Of a stretch of 64,000 bases of DNA, positions 33,677 through 41,272 are shown one piece after another. This DNA is from Microbulbifer celer (lineage in GTDB: Bacteria; Pseudomonadota; Gammaproteobacteria; Pseudomonadales; Cellvibrionaceae), in the NCBI RefSeq assembly GCF_020991125.1, contig NZ_CP087715.1:2507501-2571500 (forward strand). Reading direction: 5' to 3'. Positions within the stretch are counted from its first letter, which is position 1. The number at the start of each line of letters is the position of its first letter. Under the pieces are notes generated by a model. It was not told the origin of the DNA. It saw only the letters and a list, made by a program, of their open reading frames with translations, and did not search any database. The translations under genes were made by a program, and so were the position numbers.

Positions 33677-33787
33677 CAAGGCGCTGCTGAGGGACAGTTT
33701 ACTTTATGCACCTTTGGGCGGCTCGCTGCGCTCGCATTCTTGCCCAAAGGTGCATAAAGTAAACTGCCCCAGAGCGCGACGTTATGT
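33671..33787 (+). other. attC site 4
   Basis: It runs from GCTTAAC to GTTATGT, 117 bp. CAGTTTACTTTATGCACCTT pairs with AAGGTGCATAAAGTAAACTG without a mismatch. Confidence 0.92.
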
Positions 33788-33804
33788 GCAGCAAGGAGAA
33801 TCAT

Positions 33805-34227
33805 TTGAGCTCATCAGAGAAGAGACCAGTATTAGTCTGGATAATATTTATATGGTTCGTAGTGACTGGGATATCTGGTCTTTATCAGTTGTACGCGCTT
33901 TATTCTGGAAATATAGAAATTCCTGAAGGTATGGAAAAGCCTGAGGGCCTGCTTTACTACTTCAATGGAATTTTTGGCGTAGTTCTTGCCGTTCTGGCTG
34001 CAACTCTGCTGTTTCTAAGAAAGTCAACATCACGCTGGTTGTTTCTAGCATTGTTTATATTCACTGTCGCATCAGGAGTTTTTACGCTTTTCACTCATAA
34101 GTTTCCAGAAAATCAATTTACCTTGATAAAGTACATTTCCGTAGTTACTTGGATAATTTACGGCCTTATTGTGTGGTATGTTTTCACGCTTGAGGAGAAG
34201 GGTTACTTCGTAGATAGAAGCACATAA
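33805..34227 (+). CDS. Four-helix membrane protein of cassette 5, unknown
   Basis: The protein has 140 residues from TTG at 33805, chosen because AAGGAG (33793-33798) lies six bases before it; an ATG at 33784 falls inside the attC core and has no ribosome site. Predicted helices are VWIIFIWFVVTGISGLYQL, YFNGIFGVVLAVLAATLLFL, WLFLALFIFTVASGVF and YISVVTWIIYGLIVWYVF. No family is firmly recognised. Confidence 0.7.
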   Translation: MSSSEKRPVLVWIIFIWFVVTGISGLYQLYALYSGNIEIPEGMEKPEGLLYYFNGIFGVVLAVLAATLLFLRKSTSRWLFLALFIFTVASGVFTLFTHKFPENQFTLIKYISVVTWIIYGLIVWYVFTLEEKGYFVDRST

Positions 34228-34341
34228 CAAACAGCGGCAGAGCGACAGCCAACGCTACGCACCTTTTGTGTTACTCGCTGGCGCTCAAACATTAACACAA
34301 AAGGAGCTCCGCGCTGGCTGCGCCTGCGCTGGGCGTTAGCC
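34222..34341 (+). other. attC site 5
   Basis: It runs from ACATAAC to GTTAGCC, 120 bp. CCTTTTGTGTTA pairs with TAACACAAAAGG, inside AGCC/GGCT arms. Confidence 0.88.
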
Positions 34342-34372
34342 TTCAGTGATGGCTCTCCAAATAGAGATTTAA

Positions 34373-35356
34373 ATGAAAATAATATATGTGCCAATTAGAT
34401 TTGAGAGGGATTCTCTTTCAGACTTTTTTCATGAGCTAGATGCGTATCGAGATCACGAACAAGTATGTATAGATTTCACGCACTTAAAATTTTCCTACCC
34501 AACAGCTATGTTAGTGGCTGGCGCCAAGATTAGAGAGTGGGCAAAATATCGGCACGAGCAAGGGTACAAATCTAAAAAGAACGGGATTGATTCTTCCAGA
34601 AGAGTTATTTCTTACCTTATGCATCTTGGTTTTTTTGACTTTATTTACATGGGAGAGGGGAATTGTGTAGGTGAAGCTGGCGGAAGCAGTAATTACTTAC
34701 CTATAACTCGAGTCACAAGGCCAGATTTTAATCCATTTGATAACTCGGTTTCTGATTGGTATGAAGGCATGCAGTACGAAGCGAACCGGCTCGCGAAAGT
34801 ATTGTGTAATGGAAATGTCGAATCAATAGAAACATATGCATATGCAATAAGAGAAATAATCCGAAATGTGTTTGAGCACTCGCGTGCCGCTGAGTGCTAC
34901 GTATGCGGGCAGCGCTGGTGGGGCGGCAAGGTCGAGATTGCAATTATTGATGAAGGTGTTGGAATATGCTCAACCTTAAAAGAATCCTATGACGTAAAAA
35001 CAGATTCCGAAGCACTTCAGCTGGCTATTAAGCCTGGCGTTTCTAGAACGAGCGCAAATGCAGGTGGCAATGTTTTCGATAATTCAGGATTTGGTTTGTA
35101 CGTACTCAGCGAAATTGGCGACAGGTTTGGCTGGTTTGCAATTGGGTCCGGCAGCTCAAGGCTGATTGGCAATAATGGAGAAAGAGTGCTAGAAGATTTT
35201 GTGTTCCCTGGAACGTTTATTGGTATTCAGGTTTTCAGTCGGATCAGAAATTTCCCAGGTGCTCTCTCTGAAATCATACGTGAAGGTGAGGAAATAGCCG
35301 GTATAAATGGCATATCAAATAAGGCTTCTGGCGCTTCCAAGATAATTAAGTTCTAA
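34373..35356 (+). CDS. GHKL-type ATPase of cassette 6
   Basis: The protein has 327 residues. An N-terminal part (1-110) looks STAS-like (VCIDFTHLKFSYPTAMLV). The centre and C-terminus have the ATP-site boxes of the HSP90/histidine-kinase ATPase fold: AIREIIRNVFEHS (N box), IIDEGVGI (G1) and NSGFGLYVLSEIG (G2). There is no phospho-acceptor His domain. Similar STAS-plus-GHKL proteins occur in phage-defence and signalling contexts. Its job in this cassette is unknown. Confidence 0.8.
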   Translation: MKIIYVPIRFERDSLSDFFHELDAYRDHEQVCIDFTHLKFSYPTAMLVAGAKIREWAKYRHEQGYKSKKNGIDSSRRVISYLMHLGFFDFIYMGEGNCVGEAGGSSNYLPITRVTRPDFNPFDNSVSDWYEGMQYEANRLAKVLCNGNVESIETYAYAIREIIRNVFEHSRAAECYVCGQRWWGGKVEIAIIDEGVGICSTLKESYDVKTDSEALQLAIKPGVSRTSANAGGNVFDNSGFGLYVLSEIGDRFGWFAIGSGSSRLIGNNGERVLEDFVFPGTFIGIQVFSRIRNFPGALSEIIREGEEIAGINGISNKASGASKIIKF

Positions 35357-35377
35357 TTCGGAGTATGGACCCAAGCA

Positions 35378-35495
35378 GGCTAACAAACACAAGCAGAGGG
35401 ACGGCCAATGCTATGCACATTTTGCGCTGTCGCTTCGCTCCCAGCCTTGCACAAAATGTGCATAGCATTGTCCGCCCCTGTTGTGGGCGTTATAA
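35378..35495 (+). other. attC site 6
   Basis: It runs from GGCTAAC to GTTATAA, 118 bp. CAATGCTATGCACATTTTG pairs with CAAAATGTGCATAGCATTG. Confidence 0.92.
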
Positions 35496-35532
35496 GCCGA
35501 GAGCCGAAAACTGAACTCCTAGAGGAAATAAT

Positions 35533-35931
35533 ATGGATATATCATTCTCTGAAGCAAAAGGAATGTTTAGCACAGCGATTGATCTGATTAAAAAGGGATC
35601 ACAAATGGAGGCCCAATCTCAGATCCAAAAATTGCAAGAACAATATCTAGAGCTGCACGCCGTTAACTTGGAAATAAAGCAAGAACTTTTTTCCCTTAGA
35701 GAAAAATTAGCTCAGCGCGATAATATGGTGTTTGAAGAGCCATTTTTCTACCTGCATTCTGATGGGGATAAAGTAGGTCCTTACTGTCCTAAATGCTGGC
35801 AAAAAGATGAAAAGAAGTGCCGGGTAGTGAAAACACCAGAAAGTTACGGTGGATCTGAACAGTGTCAAGTTTGCAATGCAACCTTCGGTAAAGGGAAGCC
35901 AGTTCCACGTCCCGAGCCAATCAAATACTAG
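35533..35931 (+). CDS. Coiled-coil/zinc-ribbon protein of cassette 7
   Basis: The protein has 132 residues. Residues about 20-65 are a predicted coiled coil (QIQKLQEQYLELHAVNLEIK). A C-terminal zinc ribbon follows, with CPKC and CQVC pairs about 30 residues apart. The architecture resembles small adaptor-like cassette proteins common in vibrio and Shewanella integrons. The function is unknown. Confidence 0.75.
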   Translation: MDISFSEAKGMFSTAIDLIKKGSQMEAQSQIQKLQEQYLELHAVNLEIKQELFSLREKLAQRDNMVFEEPFFYLHSDGDKVGPYCPKCWQKDEKKCRVVKTPESYGGSEQCQVCNATFGKGKPVPRPEPIKY

Positions 35932-35941
35932 TGCCAACAGC

Positions 35942-36085
35942 TTATAACAATCGCAGGCAGTATGCTCCGGCCCTTCGGGCCTCCGCGGGACGGCTTACCT
36001 TGTGCACATTTTGCGCGGGTCGCTTCGCTCCCATTTTCGCGCAAAACGCGCACAAGGTAAGCCGCCCCTGCTGCGGGCGTTAAGT
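35942..36085 (+). other. attC site 7
   Basis: It runs from TTATAAC to GTTAAGT, 144 bp, the longest here. GGCTTACCTTGTGC pairs with GCACAAGGTAAGCC, and an extra CCCTTCGGG hairpin sits in the left arm. Confidence 0.92.
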
Positions 36086-36097
36086 GTCTAGTCGAGT

Positions 36098-36391
36098 ATG
36101 GAAGATACAATCAAAGAAATAGGGATTGATGGGGAAGGAAGGTTGTATCTAAAGCCTGCTGTCGAAACCTTCCCTATGATCTATCGGGAAGCAATGGAGG
36201 TTCATTGGAGCAGTGAGCACGGTTACCTTTACGGCGGCGTTCCTCGAAAATGGAGCTACCTAGACTGGTATCATCAAATATTAAAAGCTGCGTTAGAGCA
36301 AAATTGTAAGCTTGTGGTTTCTAGCGATGTTGCGTGGGTAAATATTCCGGCGGAGCTGCAAGCACAAATAGTAAGTGAGCAAAGTGCCTGA
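36098..36391 (+). CDS. Conserved-looking small protein of cassette 8, unknown
   Basis: The protein has 97 residues, soluble, with Trp- and Tyr-rich patches (EVHWSSEHGYLYGG, KWSYLDWYHQILKAA). It has no signal peptide or membrane helix, and I recognise no family. It is a single-gene cassette starting 13 bases after the attC 7 core. Confidence 0.7.
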   Translation: MEDTIKEIGIDGEGRLYLKPAVETFPMIYREAMEVHWSSEHGYLYGGVPRKWSYLDWYHQILKAALEQNCKLVVSSDVAWVNIPAELQAQIVSEQSA

Positions 36392-36394
36392 AAC

Positions 36395-36502
36395 ACTTAA
36401 CAATTCGCTCCAGTACGCCCAGGCTGACGCCTGGGCCGGACGTCTTACGCTATGCGCTTCGCGCATAAACAGCGTAAGCCGCCGCTGAGCTCGGCGTTAA
36501 CT
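36395..36502 (+). other. attC site 8
   Basis: It runs from ACTTAAC to GTTAACT, 108 bp. GTCTTACGCT pairs with AGCGTAAGCC-side bases; a CCCAGGC/GCCTGGG hairpin is extra. Confidence 0.88.
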
Positions 36503-36521
36503 GTCGCCAGAAGGAGGCAAT

Positions 36522-36863
36522 GTGTCAATAACAAACGAAAGTGTTAAAAATTATGACTTCCTTACAGGGATGTACCAGGATGACTATTTTCCAGATTTCT
36601 TGGTTGACAAAGTAAAAGCAATCCTTGTTGGTCTATGTGAGAAAATAGAGGCGCAAGCCCCTGTAAGTTCTGAAGAGTTATTCAAACTGACTCATGCTGC
36701 AACTGAGAGCATTAATGAGCTAGAAGAAGAGTTCGAAGAAAACGATAGTGAGCTAGAAACGGGAGCCAGAGAGGTTATGGCAGAAAATTTTGACTTTATA
36801 GTAAAAGCTTACGGCTTTGATCAAGTAGATATCGAAGATGTCATAGCACCCAGGGAATGGTAG
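36522..36863 (+). CDS. DUF5713-family protein of cassette 9
   Basis: The protein has 113 residues. The segments YDFLTGMYQDDYFPDFLVDK and FKLTHAATESINELEEEFEE, and a C-terminal IAPREW, match DUF5713, a small acidic family of unknown function often found in integrons. The start is GTG at 36522 with AAGGAGG at 36511-36517. An overlapping ATG at 36520 meets a stop after three codons. Confidence 0.85.
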   Translation: MSITNESVKNYDFLTGMYQDDYFPDFLVDKVKAILVGLCEKIEAQAPVSSEELFKLTHAATESINELEEEFEENDSELETGAREVMAENFDFIVKAYGFDQVDIEDVIAPREW

Positions 36864-36877
36864 TTTCACCTCACCAC

Positions 36878-36903
36878 AGTTAACCAGGCAATGCAGCCGA
36901 CGG
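36878..36903 (+). other. attC site 9, truncated by insertion sequence
   Basis: AGTTAACCAGGCAATGCAGCC and a few more bases form a normal left half. The IS starts at 36904 and the right half is not found on its other side. Confidence 0.8.
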
Positions 36904-36954
36904 TGATCTTCCCCCGCTTTAGCGGACACCAAAGTCAAACTGACGAGGTGTTTG

Positions 36955-37320
36955 ATGCCGAAATGCAACAACCCCAAAAAAACCTGGAAGTATTCAAACG
37001 AATTCAAAGTAAAAGCAGTATTGCTCAGCTTAATTGACGGTGTTCGAGTAAAAGAGGTGGCCGCTACACTCGACATTCATCCGTTCATGCTGTCACGATG
37101 GCGAAAAGAGTATAGGGATGGAAAGATAGTGGCTGATAAAAGAAAGAAGTTGACCGGGGTAGTGTCCAAGCATGAGAAAGAGCTGTCGAAAGTAAAGCGC
37201 TTAGAAGCGGAGAATCGGAAGCTCAAACAGGAGGTCGATCTGCTAAAAAAGTGGCAACGGTTTCTTGCGGAGGAACATCAGCAAGGTATCGATTCATCCA
37301 GAGATTTGGACAAGAGCTAG
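36955..37320 (+). CDS. IS3-family transposase OrfA
   Basis: The protein has 121 residues. The N-terminal helix-turn-helix (KTWKYSNEFKVKAVLL and VKEVAATLDIHPFMLSRW) is followed by a leucine-zipper segment (KVKRLEAENRKLKQEVDLL). A slippery A AAA AAG at 37245-37251 lies near the end, where a -1 shift joins OrfA to OrfB. Start at the second ATG (36955, MPKCNN) is assumed. Confidence 0.9.
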   Translation: MPKCNNPKKTWKYSNEFKVKAVLLSLIDGVRVKEVAATLDIHPFMLSRWRKEYRDGKIVADKRKKLTGVVSKHEKELSKVKRLEAENRKLKQEVDLLKKWQRFLAEEHQQGIDSSRDLDKS

Positions 37321-38138
37321 GTATACGAAAAACATGTGAGTGGCTGGGCGTGTCACGCAGTGGCTACTATGACTGGGTGAAAAGGCCGCCATCAGGTAGA
37401 AAGTGCGAAGATGAAGACCTGAAAACACAGATTCAGCAAATATTTGATGAATCTGCAGGGCGCTATGGTAGTCCGCGAATCTGGAAAGCACTGCAGAACC
37501 AAGGTTATGAGGTTAGTCGTAAACGTGTAGCCCGTTTGATGCAGGAGATGGGGCTAATAGGTAGGGTAACTCGCGTAACACGAAGAGCGCCGGGTGTGAA
37601 GCGTTTCCTGGCTTCTGGCGACAATCTTCGATCGGACGGAGCAGTGCCAAGTAGCATGAACCAGGTTTGGGTTGCTGACGTAACGTATCTAAAAGTTAAG
37701 GGCCAATGGCATTACTTATCAGCCATCATGGATTTGCACTCTCGTCGAGTTGTCGGGTGGAGCTTAGATACGAAGAGAACAACCGAGCTTACTAGAAGAA
37801 CGCTGGCAAATGCTGTAAGGAAAAGAGGTGCGCCACCAGGATTGATGCTGCATACAGATAGGGGCGTTGAGTACCGAGGGTCTGAATACCAAAAGGACCT
37901 GAAACGATACGGTATTCAGCATAGCTTGAGTCGGCCAGGTAAGTGTACTGACAATGCTCATATGGAGTCGTTCTTCCATAGCCTCAAAGCCGAGCTAATT
38001 CGAGGTACAATCTTCCACAAAGCGAGCGATTTAAAGTATGCTTTGGCTCGGTATATTAATGATTTCTATAACCGTAAGCGGCTGCATTCTGCGCTAGATT
38101 ATCAATCTCCGATGGAATATGAGCGAATAGCAGCATGA
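37251..38138 (+). CDS. IS3-family transposase OrfB (DDE integrase core)
   Basis: The frame gives 295 residues, translated by -1 frameshift from OrfA at the A6G site. An HTH_21-type region (YGSPRIWKALQNQGYEVSRKR) precedes the rve core. The catalytic residues are D in VADVTYL, D in LHTDRGVEY and E in HMESFFHSLKAE. The frame is intact, so the element may still be active. Confidence 0.92.
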   Translation: MATVSCGGTSARYRFIQRFGQELGIRKTCEWLGVSRSGYYDWVKRPPSGRKCEDEDLKTQIQQIFDESAGRYGSPRIWKALQNQGYEVSRKRVARLMQEMGLIGRVTRVTRRAPGVKRFLASGDNLRSDGAVPSSMNQVWVADVTYLKVKGQWHYLSAIMDLHSRRVVGWSLDTKRTTELTRRTLANAVRKRGAPPGLMLHTDRGVEYRGSEYQKDLKRYGIQHSLSRPGKCTDNAHMESFFHSLKAELIRGTIFHKASDLKYALARYINDFYNRKRLHSALDYQSPMEYERIAA

Positions 38139-38262
38139 AAAATGGTGTGTCCGTTTTATCGGGGCAAGATCATTTGCAGGTACAGATTTGACTAGAGTAC
38201 TGTGGCAAAACATTTGGTACATCATTGGTGCCTCGCGAGGTCTGAAGCTCCATGAGATGTAA

Positions 38263-38346
38263 GCCTAACAATCGCAGGCACAGCGACGGCTTTTCCATTA
38301 CGGCTACGCCTCCATTCCAAAGCTGCGCGTGCTGCGGGCGTTAGGG
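38263..38346 (+). other. attC site 10
   Basis: It runs from GCCTAAC to GTTAGGG, 84 bp. It closes a cassette whose gene was lost next to the IS. GGCTTTTCCATTACG and the CCATTCCAAAGC side form the arms. Confidence 0.8.
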
Positions 38347-38350
38347 TCAC

Positions 38351-38800
38351 ATAAAAATAGTCACTGATAATCGGCTCCCCGAGTTCAAGAGGATCGGACA
38401 ACTGCTCTATGGCATCAACTATGAGGTTTGGTTAAACCTATATGGTCCATTTGATCCTGATCTGGGTTTGGAGGAAGCCCTCAAAGTAGGAGTGTCGAAG
38501 GACGCGCAAGTGTCAGGTGTGGCGTCATCCTCTCCGCAAGAGGCCAGAACCGAAATAATGGATATGATTCTCTACGAAGGGGACATAGGCCATGGCCCGG
38601 AAAATATAGATGAAAAACGCGAAGAGTTAATTTCCTTGGTAGATAAAGTTCTCTCTGCTATCAATATTGAGGAAGCTGATTTGGTAGTAGGGTTCGGTTT
38701 TCGCCAGGGGCATCCTGCATATCCAGTATTTTGGGACTTTGCCTATGATGTTCACGCAAGCGGGCAACGCTGGATACTCGTTGGCTCCAGCAGTGATTAG
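38351..38800 (+). CDS. Hypothetical protein of cassette 11, uncertain start
   Basis: The frame is open from 38345, right after the attC 10 core. The first codons after the core (ATA AAA ATA GTC ACT) encode IKIVTDNRLPEFKRIGQLLY, which looks like a genuine N-terminus, giving 149 residues. There is no ATG and no clear ribosome site; ATA at 38351 is my suggestion and TTG at 38468 the conservative choice. The C-terminal part has VVGFGFRQGHPAYPVFWDFAY. No family is recognised. Confidence 0.5.
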   Translation: MKIVTDNRLPEFKRIGQLLYGINYEVWLNLYGPFDPDLGLEEALKVGVSKDAQVSGVASSSPQEARTEIMDMILYEGDIGHGPENIDEKREELISLVDKVLSAINIEEADLVVGFGFRQGHPAYPVFWDFAYDVHASGQRWILVGSSSD

Positions 38801-38878
38801 CCCTAACAATTCGCTGTTGCCGGACAATTTTTCCACCGCTGCGCGGCTCCAAAATTGCCGCAAAGCTCTGCGTTAGGC
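38801..38878 (+). other. attC site 11
   Basis: It runs from CCCTAAC to GTTAGGC, 78 bp. CAATTTTTCC and the CCAAAATTG side pair. Confidence 0.85.
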
Positions 38879-38885
38879 TCTATCG

Positions 38886-39439
38886 ATGAAAGTCTTAGTT
38901 TTTACGATTACATTACTCGTTTCTATCGCCTCGAATGCGACAACAACCATTTGGCGAGACTGTACCAAGAGACTTTATGCCTTCCCTTTTGGTTTAATCG
39001 AGAGTCAAGAAGTGGTAGAAATTTTGGATTACGAGTATGTTAAAAATTTTATGAGGCAGAAAAACCAAGCGCGAGAAGTTGCTATTCAAGAGCGCGGAGA
39101 GTTTCTTTTAAAGAAAGTCTCAATAGAAAACTTAAGTGAGCCTGAGTTGAAGCATCTCGCTGAAGCAGGTATGGAGTATGCGGATAAGACAAAAACTATT
39201 CAGGAAATGCCTTATTTTAGGAATATTGAGTCTGCAGATTCTGTAGTTTCTGGCCGTTCATATATTTTACTTTCAGAATTTATAGAAGCGGTAAAGAAGT
39301 TACTTCTGAAATTGGCTATCCTGCTGAATTAATGATCGCAAGCTTTACAACTTGTCAAATAGATCATCAACTTACATCTAAGATAGTTAGTCGAACTTTG
39401 CAAAAATTGCTAGAGCAGCGGGCGCATAGTGAAAAATAA
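38886..39439 (+). pseudogene. Exported protein of cassette 12, frameshifted near 39300
   Basis: The first frame (38886-39332) has a signal peptide (MKVLVFTITLLVSIASNA) and a charged helical body, ending abruptly with LLLKLAILLN. From about 39302 another frame continues TSEIGYPAELMIASFTTCQI and ends EQRAHSEK just before attC 12. A single missing base in AAGAAGTTACT (about 39294-39304) would join them as EAVKKVTSEIGYPAEL. The full-length protein would be about 184 residues. This is a natural frameshift or a sequencing error. Confidence 0.7.
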
Positions 39440-39556
39440 GCCTAACAATTTGCTGCAGCCGACGTCTTACTTTATGCACTTTTTGCGCGGCCGCTACGCG
39501 TCCACTGTTGCGCAAAAAGTGCATAAAGTAAGCCGCCGCTGAGCAAGGCGTTATAT
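39440..39556 (+). other. attC site 12
   Basis: It runs from GCCTAAC to GTTATAT, 117 bp. CTTACTTTATGCACTTTTTG pairs with CAAAAAGTGCATAAAGTAAG. Confidence 0.93.
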
Positions 39557-39570
39557 TTTCTGGAGGGCAA

Positions 39571-40041
39571 GTGCGCAAAGAAAGCATTAATGATGATCTC
39601 AAGCTGTTAGCCTTTGAATTTTTCTATTGGTTCTCAAGATTCGAGTTTTCTTTAAAGGAGAACAAGATCTTAAAAAGCGAAGATATTGGTGCCAATGCAG
39701 AACCAGGGTGGGACCAATTTGTTAAAAGATTCAAGGGGAAGTTTGAACACAGCGCTGAGACTCAGAAACTATTGGATTTGAATCCTAAGCGGCAAAGAGT
39801 TTCCGCCAATTCAACCATAGAATGGAAGAGCGTTGGATTATCTGATTGCTCATCAGATTTATGCAAAACTGTTCGCTTGGTTAAAACAATAAGAAATAAC
39901 TTATTTCATGGTGGCAAGCATGGTGCCGAAGGGTGGGATGATCCTATCAGAACTACTGAGCTACTTAGTACGGGTAAAGCTGTGCTAGATCAACTAGCAA
40001 GGTTAGGTGGCATAGAGGGTGACTACGCTCAGTGCTACTAA
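39571..40041 (+). CDS. HEPN-like protein of cassette 13
   Basis: The protein has 156 residues, all helical. RLVKTIRNNLFHGGKHG contains an R-x4-H motif (RNNLFH), the catalytic pattern of HEPN RNases. It starts at GTG with GGAGGGCA before it. HEPN proteins are common toxin and defence effectors, usually with an MNT antitoxin, but none is adjacent here. The RNase role is inferred from the motif only. Confidence 0.7.
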   Translation: MRKESINDDLKLLAFEFFYWFSRFEFSLKENKILKSEDIGANAEPGWDQFVKRFKGKFEHSAETQKLLDLNPKRQRVSANSTIEWKSVGLSDCSSDLCKTVRLVKTIRNNLFHGGKHGAEGWDDPIRTTELLSTGKAVLDQLARLGGIEGDYAQCY

Positions 40042-40043
40042 AA

Positions 40044-40129
40044 ACATAACCAGGCCATGCTGACGGACGGCTTACGCAACGCGCTTCGCGCTAAAAACGC
40101 TCCAGCCGCCGCAGATGGCAACGTTATGG
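40044..40129 (+). other. attC site 13
   Basis: It runs from ACATAAC to GTTATGG, 86 bp, with a GCGCTTCGCGC hairpin centre. Confidence 0.85.
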
Positions 40130-40395
40130 TGCCGGGCCGTAAAAATGGTTGTCTGTGCCAGCGTGTAACTTAGAGCGCTGTTTTGGCAGCCAGTATTCGG
40201 CTTCGCACGGTGATAAGATCAAGCAGTTTCGTTCCTAGTGCTTTCGTTTAAGTCCAAAGGAATCGCGGCAACTCCGCTGCAATAACGTGGAGTTCCAGTA
40301 AGAGAATAATTGGTTGGGGAAAGTTCAGAGTTCTTTCCTCGTTTTTAATGGGCTGCGGCACCGTAGCTGCCAGTAGGTGCCTCGGAGAGCGTCAG
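40130..40395 (+). ncRNA. ORF-less cassette 14, candidate small RNA gene
   Basis: No ORF of useful length fills this cassette. It holds a stem AACTCC/GGAGTT (about 40270-40294) and a clear intrinsic terminator at 40318-40346 (GGAAAG, nine-base loop, CTTTCC, then TCGTTTTT). A cassette with its own terminator but no gene fits a small RNA transcribed toward it from within about 40140-40200. Integron-borne sRNAs such as sRNA-Xcc1 are known from other proteobacteria. Membership of that family is a guess to be tested. No firm promoter could be read. Confidence 0.6.
40318..40346 (+). terminator. Intrinsic terminator inside the ORF-less cassette
   Basis: GGAAAG pairs with CTTTCC around TTCAGAGTT, followed by TCGTTTTT. 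It lies about 50 bases before the attC site. Confidence 0.7.
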
Positions 40396-40513
40396 CCATA
40401 ACCAAGCGCTGCAGCCGACATCTTACTTTGGGCACTTTGTTGCGCGGTCGCTACGCTCCCATTTTTGCACAAAAGGCGCATAGCGTTGTCCGCCCCTGAA
40501 CTCGGCGTTATGT
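40396..40513 (+). other. attC site 14
   Basis: It runs from CCATAAC to GTTATGT, 118 bp. The arms match less well (CTTACTTTGGGCAC against GCGCATAGCGTTG), so this site may be a hybrid of two attC types. Confidence 0.8.
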
Positions 40514-40523
40514 GGCGTAATCC

Positions 40524-40778
40524 ATGATTGAAATAATTATTGTTCTTTTTATTGGCTTTGTGTTGATCTCTACGGTTAAAGGCTCTAAGAAAAATCACGA
40601 TAAAATCAAGAACCTGTCAGCGTGGGATAGAGAGAAGTTGAAAGCGAAGGTTGCTGAGAACCCTAGAAGATATTTTGTGGTGGGTGGTTCATTTACCAAT
40701 GTTCCTAGTTGGGTTTTCATGATAGTTATCCTGATTTTTGTAGTGGCATTGCTTTATGGTGCTTCGTCAACCACATAA
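40524..40778 (+). CDS. Small two-helix membrane protein of cassette 15
   Basis: The protein has 84 residues. Helices at the N-terminus (IEIIIVLFIGFVLIS) and C-terminus (VFMIVILIFVVALLYG) flank a basic soluble segment (KKNHDKIKNL). No family is recognised. The stop codon overlaps attC 15. Confidence 0.65.
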   Translation: MIEIIIVLFIGFVLISTVKGSKKNHDKIKNLSAWDREKLKAKVAENPRRYFVVGGSFTNVPSWVFMIVILIFVVALLYGASSTT

Positions 40779-40915
40779 CAAACGCAAGCAGGATGACCCG
40801 GCCCTTCGGGCCTCCGCGGGACGCCCAACGCTATGCACATTTTGTGCGGTCGCTGCGCTCCCAGTTTCGCACAAAATGTGCATAGCATTGGTCGCCCCTG
40901 TTGCGGGCGTTATGC
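40773..40915 (+). other. attC site 15
   Basis: It runs from ACATAAC to GTTATGC, 143 bp. CAACGCTATGCACATTTTGT pairs with ACAAAATGTGCATAGCATTG with one mismatch; a CCCTTCGGG hairpin is extra. Confidence 0.92.
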
Positions 40916-40936
40916 GTTTTAACCAAGGAAAATGAG

Positions 40937-41254
40937 ATGAAAACAAAGTTTCTTTTAGTAATTGCGTCAGCTTATTTGACTGCTTGTTCCACTGTAGGAA
41001 ACTATAAGCCATTGGAAGATGGCAATTTTTTGGTTTCGGTTTATAGCAATGCTTTCTCAAATAGCGAAAAAATTGAAGCAGAATTTAATGAGGAAGCGAG
41101 CAAGGCATGTGGCGGCGGCGAGTTCCATTACGTTGAAAGAAAGCGCGCTCAAATAAAAAATACAACCACTTACGGTTCTGCGTACAACACTTCTAGTAAT
41201 GTTTTACAAAATGCACGTGTGGTCGCCTGTCGGCCAAACCCTCAGGCCGAGTAG
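40937..41254 (+). CDS. Small lipoprotein of cassette 16
   Basis: The protein has 105 residues. The signal peptide ends in the lipobox LTAC (Cys about residue 17), so it is probably membrane-anchored. The mature part is hydrophilic with two further Cys (KACGGG and VVACRP). It starts at ATG 40937 with CAAGGAAAA upstream. No family is recognised. Its attC is broken by an IS end at 41273. Confidence 0.75.
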   Translation: MKTKFLLVIASAYLTACSTVGNYKPLEDGNFLVSVYSNAFSNSEKIEAEFNEEASKACGGGEFHYVERKRAQIKNTTTYGSAYNTSSNVLQNARVVACRPNPQAE

Positions 41255-41272
41255 CGCGTGAGGCTACGCATA

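Larger units (their letters stand above)
36904..38172 (+). mobile_element. IS3-family insertion sequence, 1269 bp
   Basis: The terminal inverted repeats are TGATCTTCCCCCGCTTTAGC at the left and TGATCTTGCCCCGATAAAAC read inward at the right, each continuing with GGACA. Two overlapping frames encode OrfA and the DDE transposase OrfB. No matching target duplication is seen (left flank GACGG, right flank TTTGC), which suggests a deletion or recombination next to the element. Confidence 0.93.

Noticed and set aside
36904..38172. IS target-site duplication
   Set aside because: Flanks GACGG and TTTGC do not match, so no duplication is claimed.
32100..40915. Regularly spaced palindromic sequences considered as CRISPR
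   Set aside because: Spacing and length match gene cassettes, arms differ between copies, and cores are attC type.
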